The notes under the pieces were generated by a model. It ran no database searches. It had not been told where the DNA came from and worked only from the letters and a program-made list of their open reading frames with translations. From Thinopyrum elongatum (lineage: Eukaryota > Streptophyta > Magnoliopsida > Poales > Poaceae): 64,000 nucleotides of DNA. The DNA lies in assembly GCA_011799875.1 (NCBI GenBank), contig CM022303.1, positions 734,385,321 through 734,449,320 of the forward strand. The letters run 5' to 3'. Each line of letters opens with the position of its first letter. The first letter of the stretch is position 1. Shown here one piece after another: positions 48,201 to 59,116 of the stretch. The translations under genes were made by a program, and so were the position numbers.

Positions 48201-50479
48201 GGTAATACACCGATGGAAGGTATAGTAACATTTACTATGTTCCCTGTGTATACCTAAAACTCATTTCTGGCTGGTCTTTCAGGCCATAGTAGTTCTTACA
48301 TCGAGTTGCAACAGAATGCAATCGAGCGGGTATCTTTGTGATTAACTCACAATACCCAAAAATTAGTGATTAACATGTTTAACCATAATTCCGAAGAACT
48401 ATATCTTTGACCAGCCTTCTATACATCAAAAACTTGTATGACATTCATACATGAGCTCGATATTCCAGTCTTCTTTCCTTTTTGCCATTATACTTCTAAC
48501 AGTTTAACTTTTAGTATTTCTCCTACTCTCAGAAGAAGCACCGAACTTAAGAGTGGCGTTAGCCCCGGACTTCCTAGGTGTGTAAGTCACACTAACATCC
48601 TTCGGACACTTCCTTTCTCTTTAAGTTGTTGTTTTATTCACCTTTCATCATATGACAGGCGTTCTTCTGGATCCCTCTCTTATCAGTCTAATGCAAAGTA
48701 AACTCCTTTACTAATAGTTTGCAAACAAACATTGCTTTGGATATCTCATATCTTTTAGCCTTTGTCTGTCTCTGAAAATGATTTTCAGATTCCATGAATA
48801 TCACATAACTATCCAAACTTTCGAAGTTTGGGTCTCATGGAAGTAAACATATTGCACTTGACTGAAACGGAATTCTAGCTTTTGGATCGAAGGATGAGAG
48901 TCACATGATCCATAGCATAAGCGAGAGAATACCAAAGTATGCGATAGGACAAAGTCCTTCTCGGCACTCTTGAGGACAATCCTCACATTACGTTACCAAC
49001 CGTAAAGTTTTAACCAGATATTTAACAGCTATTCAATTTTAACAGGGAAGGTGGAAATGCGAGCCATTATTCTACAACTATTATGCAAAATACACTTAGA
49101 CAGTGTTCAAAATTAATTGCACTGAGAATTTAAACAAGTTAATTCATCAGTGCGCTCCCACTCAAATCAATATCTCTCATAATTGATTGTGAGTGATTCA
49201 AGATCCGCATTTCAATTCGACACCATTGACGGGTTCATCACTGATGACGTGAATTTCAATCGGTAGGCCAACTTGCCAATCACATCTCTATGTGACTCTT
49301 GTCCATCTTTCGATGCGTGTGTTCCGAGCTCAGGACTGTCCTGCCTGAACGTCAAGACAACCAAGTGATCACGCAGTGAGGTCTGACCTTCACCCGCCTT
49401 ACACCTCTCTAATCGTTCGTGCTCATGTGTACATGGCGCACCCCGAAAAGATACGTGTTGTAGACGGTGCTACACTTGGGAGAACACTAACTACTTGATA
49501 TTTTTGTGAGAGATCACCCTAATAAAAGCGACTACCGCGCAATCAAGAAGGGTGCATCATAAGGGATAAACATCTCAGGCAATTCATAATAGCATGATAT
49601 GGTATAGCCCTTTCTGACGGAGAAGTCTTGTATTTCTTCGTCTTCAGCATTCGCGTCGGTGTTCACCTTCGCGAAGATTGCCACCACCTTGTCGATGCAC
49701 CAGATAATATTGCTATCTCTATAGCTAATAAAATAATGCATTACACAAGGTCGACACGCAGGTCATTTAAAGTGCAATCATATGGCTCCAGCCATCATGC
49801 CAAATCATGACACGCAGGTCATGTTAATCAATTTACATCATATAGTCATCTCATACATAATCAAATTATTATGAGCACTGCTATACCACATCTAATGCAC
49901 ATGCAAACCCTCCTGCAAAACCAAGTTAGACGCCTCTAATCGGTTCATGCAAAAACTTGTTTTACGTGGCTTCTAAGGTTTCGAAACAAACCGAAGCTAC
50001 CAACGTCCATCATCAAGTATGATAATCCAAGTCGCTAGATTAACTTTCCAGGGTGTATGAAAACCGAGATAAAAAAATCTCGAGCCCCATACTAAACTTC
50101 GTCATACGCATGACCCCCGTGCAGATCATATCTGCATTGCCCTTTCGTCTGCGAAACATCCATCTTTCTTTGACTAAAGTGGAACCCAAAGAACTGTTAG
50201 CACTTCGTTGATCTGTCAATCAGCATACTCAGGAGCAGCATGAAAGGATCGCGGATTGCCAGAACTTTGTGAGATTCCACAATGCTGTCAAGATCAGGAC
50301 TACGCAAATTCAAGGGAAGCAACAAGAACATCGGGTAACAGATTTCATCTGCTACCCGCACAAATAATTTTCAGTAATAGAACTCATCTACTACCTAATT
50401 ATATTGTGCAACACCCATACATCTCTATGTATTCTAGATCGCAACCTGCATCTACGCATAGCACGGCTCATGATGCCAC

Positions 50480-52652
50480 TGTAGGGTAACGCAGCAGAAA
50501 ACAAAATTTTTTGACCTACGCACCAGCCCTGGACCACTATGGAGACTGCATACAAGGTTTGATCATTTTCGTTACCGACTCGTAGCGCAGCGGAAGTAGA
50601 GTCGATGACGATCGGCGGTGCAGATCCCCGCAGCTAGGATTTTACAACCTCCCAACCGCGAGAATGTACTCCCTCATCTGCCCCTCGGACAGCCCTCCGG
50701 GAGGCGGTCGAACAGTCCCCCGGACGGTGTCGCGGACAGCCCTTCGGGAGGACCTTCGAAACTCGGACGGTCACTCGGACAGCCCTTCGGGAGGACGCAC
50801 AGAACTCGGACCGTCACTTGGACAGCCTTTCGGGAGGCACTCTCAAACAGCCCCTCGGGCACTAAGATCGAAACTACGACCTCTCTACAGAGTTGCACAC
50901 ATACGGTGTCATCTATCCGGCAGGGCTTCGCCGTCCAGAACTAGTCCCTGCCGGAACCCAGACAGCCTTTCGGCTCTACAAAACTCTTTTCGTGGGAGGG
51001 AGAGAGAAGCCAGATAACATCTTGGCATGTGTATGAGAGCAAGGGATGGGGAGAATGGCAGCCCCTTCTCCTCCTTTTATAGGCCAAGGCAAGGGGTGGG
51101 GTGGGATGTTGAAATACCAAAATACCCAAGCTTCATGTCACACATGAAAGGGCATAATGGTAACACAAGGGGGGCACCAAGGGGACACCACCATGGCAGC
51201 CCTTGGGCCGGCCCACACCTTGTCTCCCCATGGGGGGGGGGCCCCCCAACAAGCCACCAACATGTCTCCATGAAACATGCATGCTCCCTAGACAAAAAGC
51301 CACCAAACATGCAACCCCCGATTCGTGGGATCTTGTCCCCTCGCGCTGAGACAAGATGTTTTCCGCGAAACTTTTTCTGAAAAATTCCAGAAGGTCCCAG
51401 AACATTTCGGGCACCCTCTAAAATTATTCTGGGCATGATCCGAAACATTTTCGGTGCGGTGGTTTTCATCAGCGGAAAGCATTAACAGCGGTTACGGCAG
51501 TTTCGGAACATTTCCGGTTTTTCTCTCCGAAAATTCCCAGAAGTTCCCAGACCAATTCTGGCATCCTCTGAAAATTTCCAGGCGGTGCCGAAACCCTTTT
51601 TGACCAAATAATATATTCCGAAACAACTTTTCGGTTTTACCGAAACTCTTTCGGTGTTCTCTCTCTCGGAACTCTTCCGTTGTGTCCGAAACATTTTCGG
51701 TGACTTTCTCTCAGACTCCCTGTCTAGCGTTCAACAGATAGATGACCCTTAAGCGTGTGACCCTATAGGTTTGGTGAAGTATAGACATGAAACGGAACCC
51801 CTTCCGATCAATGATCAACATCGGAGCCGTGGACACCCATATTGACCCCTATACCCACACGAATGAATATTCGAGTGAACCTCCAGTTGCCGTGTGCTAT
51901 TCCTGTTGCTTCGCGATATGTTACAAATACCCGAGGTGAGACATGTTGGCATTTCCGTGGATCAACAACTTGTCCACTATGCTAGTTACCTCGTTACCGG
52001 TATTGTTCTCTTTTCTCGTTACCGTGTTCCGGCATCCCCGTGATCAAATCACAAAGTGTCTGGCCAGACGATGATGGATACCGTAACACCGAGAGGGCCC
52101 AGAGATATCTCTCCATCGTCGGAGGAGCAAATCCCAATCTTGAGCTATCAAGTTACTTGACATACTTTCCCATGAACCCGTAAGCCGCCGTAATAGCCAT
52201 CCATTTACGGATGACGTTTAACAAACCCCAAAGTTCATGAATCAAGCATGAAGAAACTCGATACTCTCATGGTCTGAGGAATCATGCAAACGTTAACTAT
52301 CTCTGTGTTATTAACCATTAACTCATGACGAATGTATCTCATAGCATAACATCAATTCGGGTCGATTCAACACAAATGTTCTTCTAACATTGTGCCCTCA
52401 AAGTTGCTGGCATAGACATGCCCATGATCAGGAAAACAGAACCATCATGCAACACTTGAGCCAGTCATAGAGGCTTGACTAGGAATACATTTTACCGTTT
52501 ATTATTCCACACGTGCATATGAGTCTTCCTCCGAGCCTCGTGGTTATGCAGACTCGAGAACCATAGCAGTTATAGCATGGAACATAAACATAATAATGAG
52601 CATGGAGATAAATAATAACATTTATTATTGCCTCTAGGGCATATCTCCTACA
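50480..52652 (-). repeat. 5' LTR of Copia copy 2
   Basis: Nearly identical to 42966-45139. Differences include TTTGACC/TTCGACC near 50510, CATTTCCG/CATTCCCG near 51953 and a 1-bp indel near 52545. It ends ATATCTCCTACA at 52652. Confidence 0.92.
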
Positions 52653-54634
52653 ACCAGGAGCCTTCTTGAGGCTAACTGCTCTGAATTACTTCGCTGTTGT
52701 ACTACTAGCCACTGGAGCGGCGGCGGATCTCTTCTGCCGGTGCTGAGGCGGCGGAGGAGGTGGAGTCAGCTAACGTGGCGGATTCTGCTGAGGGGTCTCC
52801 TCCGGTGGAGTCCGCTGACTCAGACTAGACAACTGAGGCGACGGAGTGTGCTGACATGGCGGAGACGGCTGAGGCAGCGGAGATAGAGCTGGACTATGAG
52901 GAGTCTACTGAGGGGCCTCCTCCGGCTGAGTCTGCTGATCCGGCGTCCAGTGTGGAAGCACGATGTGTTCCTTTCTCCATAGAATGGTAGTCCTTATGGC
53001 ATCTCCCAGATGAGTCTCCCCTTCACCTATAGGGTACTCAAGCTCCAGCTGCTCAAATCCGTTGGTAACTTCATCCACCCCGATAACAGCATAGCCATCT
53101 GGAATCGGAGCACAATAGTAAGTTCCATTAGGTACACGAGGTAAGGCATAGCCGACCGCCACCTTCAAGGTTATGTTAATGCATTTCGCATGTAGATCAC
53201 AATGTTCCCACTCCGTGATATCATCCACGGGGTAGCGATCAGGAGCCGTGATATCATCTATGGGCGGCCGAACGAGCTCCGTGGAAGCCACGCTGCTTTT
53301 CCGCTGAGATGGTGGGGTAGCTCCGTGGGAAGTATCGAATGAAGGATCTTCGTGCCGCTGAGATGATGAGCCGGTAGCTCGCTGGCTGTCAAGTGCCTCT
53401 ATTTGCTTCTGCTGCAACGCTACTATTTCTTCTACCTTCTGCAGCTGGTCTGCATCCTATTTCTTCTTTCTCCCTCGGCTTCTATAACTGTCACTGCTGT
53501 CGGGAAACCCAACCTTCCACGGAATGGAGCCTGATGTGCCTCATGTTCATCCAGGGTGTTCAGGATTCCCGAGGGCGCGTGACAGCTCGTCCTTCTCTCT
53601 GTCGGGATGGAACTTCCCTTCCTGCACGGCCTGGATTGCATCCTGAATGTTTTTGATGAGTGTTGCAAGTTGGGCTTTCGTATAAACACACTTCCCTGTT
53701 TCTGGGTGCAAAGTTCCCCCATGCCCGAAGAACCAAGTCCTTGCCCATTCGGGCCAGTTCAATGTCTCTGGATGGATCCCTTTATCAAGCAGGTCGTTCT
53801 CAGCTTTGTCCCACGTCAGCCGGGCAACCTTGTAACATGGTGATATTCCTTCTTTGCAGCATTTTGCTTATTTATCAGTGACCTTTTCTTACCTTTCTCC
53901 GATGTCTTGTACGCCACAAATGCGGGCCAGTGATCTTTCATCTTCTCATATTGACCGGTGAATGTTGGAGTCGTCTCTTTCAAGACAAACTGTTCGTGCA
54001 ATCTTTTCTTCCAGTTCTTGAATTGTTCGGCCATCTTCTTAAGAGCCTACGTCTTGACTTTTGGCTCCACCTCTGGCGGTAGGGTGAAATTTGTCATGAG
54101 CGTATTCCAAAGCTCATCTTTGGATCTATCATCGACATAAGAAACTTCATCGTACGCCTTTGGCTTATTCCATTCTTGAATGCTGATCGGGATGCTGTCC
54201 CTAACAACAACTCCGCACTGACTTATAAATCTGTCTGCGCTTCGCTTGGGAGCAGTCGGTTTGCCATCTGCAGTGATTTCTTCGATCATGAACCTTTAAT
54301 TCTCGCCCAACCTTTTCTTCGGGCCTTGTCTCTTTACAGAAGTTTGGCTCGATCCGGACGGCTAAAATAAGAAAGAAACGTTAATATATGTACATACAAA
54401 TCAATTAATGCATCTAGTCAGCAGGCTTAATTAATATACCTCGCCGGACTTTGCAACAGTTAAGGCTCCAACACCGCCGGAGCCATCATCTTCTCCCTCC
54501 ATTCAATCACCGGAGCCATCCATTCCCTCACCGGAGTCGTTCAGATAATGTGAGGTGATATCATCATCTCCGTCACGGATTATTTCCTCCAACATGTTTT
54601 CTTGTTCTTCTTCTCTGGCGTGTTCTGGATCCAT
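52653..54634 (-). pseudogene. CACTA-2 second gene, 5' part (Transposase_24-like), broken
   Basis: ATG at 54634 opens exon 1 (to 54440, GT donor); exon 2 starts at 54361 and runs to the Copia insertion. Exon 2 reads SADRFISQCGVVVRDSIPIS, DELWNTLMTNFTLPPEVEPK, MAEQFKNWKKRL, then WPEWARTWFFGHGGTLHPET, the plant Ptta/En/Spm (Transposase_24) pattern. A glutamine-rich linker follows, then a part resembling DUF8039 (VAVGYALP…VDEVTNGFEQLELEYPIGEGE), then a proline-rich stretch. Stops occur at about 54503, 54297, 54047, 53816, 53547 and 52905, with a frameshift near 53770. Excising Copia copy 2 and one ACCAG joins LKKAPG to KLPYDMTEE in frame. Confidence 0.8.
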
Positions 54635-54820
54635 AGTTTCTGCAATACCTTGTAAGTTATTTCATATGCATTTTATACAGTTTTAGTATTATGGACAGAA
54701 CAACAAGTTTATTTATTTTAACATGTATGATTATGGCAAAACATAATCTACAAGAGAAATCGAAACAAATGCATATAAAGAACGTCTCGGTCGGAGTTAC
54801 GGTTCTACCGAAACAAAAAG

Positions 54821-55247
54821 GTGAGGACTCTTCACCGGCGATCGTGGGGACTCCTCCGGCGATCGTTGGGGACTCCTCCGGCAACCCAAAATATCGGGAA
54901 GGAAACGGTGAGGACTCTTCACTAGCGATCATCGGGGACTCCTCTGGCGATCGTCGGGGACTCCTCCGGCAACCCAAAATATCAGGAAGGAAACGGTGAG
55001 GACTCTTCACCGGCGATCGTCGGGGACTCCTCCGGCAATCGTCTGGACTCCTCCGGCAATCATCGGTACTCCTCCGGCAACCCAAAATAACGGGAAGGAA
55101 ATGATGAGGACTCTTCACCGGCGATCGTCGGGGACTCCTCCGGTGATCATCGGGACTCCTCCGGCAACCCAAAATATTGGGAAGGAAACGGTGAGGACTC
55201 TTCACCAGCGATCATCGGGACTCCTCCGGCAACCCAAAATATCGGGA
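54821..55247. repeat. Higher-order tandem repeat upstream of the CACTA-2 gene
   Basis: Five units of about 87-107 bp start with GGTGAGGACTCTTCACCGGC and end with GGCAACCCAAAATATCGGGA. Within each, GGGGACTCCTCCGGCGATCG recurs one to three times. They probably represent the element's 5' subterminal region. The CACTA terminus itself is not seen. Confidence 0.8.
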
Positions 55248-55264
55248 TCAATAACTTGATCGAA

Positions 55265-56208
55265 CTTTCTCCCGCAAAAAAAATTGGATCAAACTTTATA
55301 AATAATATTGAACCTTTTCCCAAATACTACCAACAAAACACACCCTTACTAATCATGATCCAAAGATGCACAGATTTGTTGCAAACCTCAAGGCAAAATG
55401 CAAAGTATTAATACTGCCAGTTTCAGACTTAGAGAAAAATAGCATGGCATGGCAGAAATGAATAGATAGCAAGTTTACAAGCTTGTAGCACTCACTACAG
55501 GTCCTAACATGGCATGAACTAAAATCTATCAGCAAGATGACATCAAAATGCTCCTACTTCATGTTCAAAGATTGCCCAAAAGATGCTTGCATCAAAATGC
55601 TCCGTTTCTCCATGAACTTAATACACTAGATGAATGCTGGATAGCGGTCAATGTGTGGATTAATAGTAGTAGATGCAGCCAGGAGTCGGTCTACTAATCT
55701 TGGACGTGATGCCTATATATTGATCATTGCCTTGGATATCGTCATAATTATTCGATCTTCTATCAATTTCCCAACAGTAATTTGTTTACCCACCGTATTG
55801 CTATTTTCTCGAGAGAAGCCACTAGTGAAATCTACGGCCCCCGGATCTATCTTTTATCATAATTGCTTTCCGATCTATTTTTATTCGCTTTTGTTTTTAG
55901 ATCTATCATTCCAAAAATACCTTGCTGCACTTTTTCTTTATTTATTTTATTTCGCATTTTATCGAGATCTATTTATCGAAACTCATACAAAACAATCTAT
56001 CTTTTTACTGAGGAGGGATTGACAACCCCTATTACGCATTGGGTTGCGAGTATTTGTTCTTTGTGTGTAGGTACCATTTACATAGTGTTGCTTGCTTCTC
56101 CTACTGGATTGATACCTTGGTTTCATAACTGAGGGAAATACCTACCGTAGCTATACTGCATCATCCCTTCCTCTTTGGGGAAATACCGACGTAGTCTCAA
56201 GCCCATCA
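55265..56208 (+). mobile_element. Gypsy LTR, 5' truncated
   Basis: The 3' part matches the layout of cereal Gypsy LTRs I recognise: TAGTAGTAGATGCAGCCAGGAG near 55665, GAGAGAAGCCACTAGTGAAA near 55811, TACTGGATTGATACCTTGGT near 56101. It ends CCCATCA at 56208. The upstream limit is uncertain; 55265-55640 is assigned here only by resemblance. It joins the CACTA-2 repeat region on the left. Confidence 0.55.
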
Positions 56209-56219
56209 AAAGGAATTTC

Positions 56220-56237
56220 TGGCGCCGTTGCCGGGGA
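56220..56237 (+). promoter_or_regulatory. Gypsy primer-binding site
   Basis: TGGCGCCGTTGCCGGGGA, complementary to the 3' end of an Asp-type tRNA as in Athila-like elements, 11 bases after the LTR end. Confidence 0.85.
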
Positions 56238-56431
56238 GACATCATCAACATCTATCAGGTTCCTAATCACAAATCTCATCTCCTTGCAATTTACATTATT
56301 TGCCATTTGCCTCTCGTTTTCATCTCCCCCACTTCACAAAAATTTGCCTTTTTATTCACCATCTTTTTCGCTTGCCTTTTTCTCGTCAGTTCTATCTTCT
56401 TTTTGCTTGCAATATTGTTTGCGTAGACACG

Positions 56432-57543
56432 ATGTCTCAAGAAAATACCAAATTGTGTGATTTTTCCAATACCAATAACAATGATTTTTTTTGCACTCCA
56501 ATTGCTCCCCCCACCACTAGTGCAGAGTCTTGTGATATTAATGCCGCTTTGTTGAATCTTGTTATGAAAGATCAATTTTCCGGCACTGATAATGAGGATG
56601 TTGCGTCCCATCTTAACACATTCGTATAATTGTGTAACATGCAAAAGAAAAAAAATGTGGATAATGATATTGTGAAGTTGAATTATTTCCTTTCTCCTTG
56701 CGGGATCGTTCAAAAATTTGGTTTTCTTGTTTGCCTCGCAATAGTATCGATTCTTGGGATAAGTGCAAAGATGCTTTTATTACTAAGTATTTTCCGCCCG
56801 CAAAAATTATTTCCCTTAGAAATCAGATCATGAATTTTAAGCAACTTGAGCATGAACATGTTGCACAATCTTGGGAAAGAATGAAATTGATGCTAAGAAA
56901 TTGTCCAACTCATGGTTTAAATCTTTGGATGATCATACAAATTTTTTATGCGAGATTGAATTTTGTTTCCAGAAATCTTTTAGATTCCGCCACGGGTGGT
57001 ACTTTTATGGAAATTACTTTGGGTGAAGCTACTAAATTGCTAGATAATATCATCACAAATTATTCACAATGGCATACCGAAAGAGCACCTATTAGTAAAA
57101 AGGTTAATTCGGTTGAAGAAATTAGTACCTTGAGTGAAAAAGTTGATGCTCTTATGAAATTGGTTGCTAGTAAAAGTGCTTCTATTGATCTTAATGATGT
57201 GCCTTTGTCTACTTTGATTGAGCAAAATAGTGATCCCGTAGATGTGAATTTTGTCTCAAGAAACAATTTTAATAACCATGCTTATAGAGCTAATTTTAAT
57301 CCTAGGCCTTTTCCTGGAAATTCCTCTAATAATTATGGTAATCCCTATGGTAATTCTTCTTACTATAATAATAGGAACCCCTCTGATCTTGAGAATAAAA
57401 TTAAAGAATTTATCAATGTTCAAAAAGTTTTCAATACTACGATAGAAGAAAAGTTGAATAAGATTGATGATATGTCTAGAAGCATTGATAGAATTTCCCA
57501 TGATGTAGAAAATCAGAACACAACCCAAAATCAAATTCGTTAG
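56432..57543 (+). pseudogene. Gypsy gag, broken
   Basis: ATG at 56432 (MSQENTKLCDF) opens a gag polyprotein, which would form the RNA-packaging particle in the cytoplasm. An in-frame TAA at 56627 and a frameshift near 56690 break it. The second piece continues to 57543 with the retrotransposon-gag-like core (CKDAFITKYFPPAKI, QLEHEHVAQSWERMKLMLRN, GGTFMEITLGEATKLLDNI), an asparagine-rich stretch (about 57275-57375) and a coiled-coil-like tail. Nothing of pol follows; similarity stops within about 20 bp of 57543. Confidence 0.8.
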
Positions 57544-57559
57544 AAATAACAGCAAATTG

Positions 57560-57930
57560 TCCACGAAACTCATATCTAAACCTAATTCCCATAATGTTAG
57601 AGTTTTGAGAACATCCAGTGCATGCATTAAACTTGTAACAGACACAAGTTCATCACATCCCGAGAGCACATCCGCCAACGAGCGAGATTCCGAAACAAAA
57701 CGACCATTTAGATGCTACAAAGCGTATCCAAATTACACTTGCATCACAAAGAACATGACACACCAGAAAAATTCGCGTGGGAAGCCACGGTTGCGAAAAG
57801 ATAGCATGAAGGTTGGGTTCTTACAGAGGGCAGTTCAGGTCAAACAACTCAGGAAGTTCAACCAAGGATCAGAATATTATTCTGATCCCGTGATCAGAAT
57901 AGTGTTTATATATATATATATATATATATA
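57560..57930. mobile_element. Right end of a second large (TA)n/hairpin element, truncated
   Basis: Inverted, 57863-57906 reads AAACACTATTCTGATCACGG then GATCAGAATAATATTCTGATC, the same terminus as the right end at 36964, including the hairpin. It is followed by (TA)n at 57907-57930. The left part is short and unrecognised (57560-57862). Confidence 0.6.
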
Positions 57931-59116
57931 GGGTTGCATAATACTTATTTTGCAACCAACACCGAACCTTCTCCGCACCCCAACCGATCTCCCCGCCCCA
58001 CGCCGCCCCTCCTCCTGGCCACCCGCCCCACGCCAGCCCTCCTCCCACATCCCGCCGTCGACGGCTCCCGCCACCCCTCAGCAGTCAGCCCCGACCTCCC
58101 TCCCCGGTTCTACCATGGATCTCCATCTTACTTGCTCTTCCTCCTCTCTGAATGGATACCTTCATCCAGGCTCAAAACACACAGTTCCAGGTTGATTGTG
58201 GAGCCATTCGGTGCACATACTATCGCGGTTCACTAAGAAAAAATTACTATAAACTTCAGTGCACATACTATAGCAGCTTGCTGCATTGTGTTGCAACTAT
58301 TCGCGCTTCAAAAACCTGCATCAGTTCACTCCAAAAAAACTCCGCGGTTCACTCTAAAAGCTACAGCAATTCACTCTATAAAAAGTGAAAAAAAGGAAGT
58401 TCACCCATCGAACGCTCAACAATTAACTCTGAAGTTGCTGCAGTTTGCCCTGCAAAGACTGTGTTGGTTCGACATGTAAACAATAAAAAATAGGAGTTCA
58501 CTTTGCAGCGTACAAAGCAGCTCACTCTATCGATATAGAAGTTCGCTCGGTAATCCACAACAGTTCACTGTGTACAAACAAAATGAAGGTCACTATACCA
58601 AAAAATAGGCATCGGTCCGATTGGCAGAACTGCACAGTTCACCGCACTCTGCAAAAAATGCATCCGGTCACCATGCTCTGCAAAAACTGTAGTAGTTCGC
58701 TGCACTCTGTAATTTTTTTTTGAAGCAGTTCACTCTGTAAATACAACATTTCACTCTACAACTGTTGCAATTTACTATTATCGGTAGTTCTCTGTTATCT
58801 ATAAAAAAAATGCAGTAGTTCGCTATGTAAAAATAGAAACAGAAGTTCACCTAGTGAACTGCAAACAAACGGGTCACAATGTGAAAACGGCAAACAAAAG
58901 TTCATCCTCTAAAGATTAACAGTTCAGAAGGTGGTCATGCAAAACAAAATAGAATTTCATTTAGGAACCCAAAAACAGGGCATCAAATCATTTCTCACTT
59001 CACTTCTTCTCTAATATTTTTTATTTTATTTTATTTTTTTCTCGGATAGCCCTTAACTTAAGTTTTCTAATGCATAAAGAATCACTTGATTCGGATGTAG
59101 AACGAGAGTTTGAAAT
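57931..59116. mobile_element. Left end of another (TA)n/hairpin element, cut by Copia copy 3
   Basis: Begins GGGTTGCATAATACTTATTT then TGCAACC directly after (TA)n: a GGTTGCA…TGCAACC hairpin terminus. A GC-rich block (57955-58120) and a zone of AGTTCACTCTGTAAA-like repeats (58200-58900) follow. This is the same order as in the 9.1-kb element, although the terminus differs. No coding sequence recognised. It stops at the Copia insertion (left flank GAAAT, 59112-59116). Confidence 0.5.

Larger units (their letters stand above)
42966..52652 (-). mobile_element. Complete Copia-type LTR retrotransposon, copy 2
   Basis: 9,687 bp on the minus strand; LTRs 42966-45139 (3', 2,174 bp) and 50480-52652 (5', 2,173 bp). 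It is flanked by the perfect duplication ACCAG (42961-42965 and 52653-52657). The primer-binding site (inverted) is at 50466-50479, and the purine tract follows 45139. By eye the LTRs differ by 7 substitutions and one 1-bp indel; 43104-44180 is identical to its partner. It is therefore younger than copy 1. Its U3 has a diverged middle part relative to copies 1 and 3. The interior (5,340 bp) is the same decayed pol as copy 1. Confidence 0.94.
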
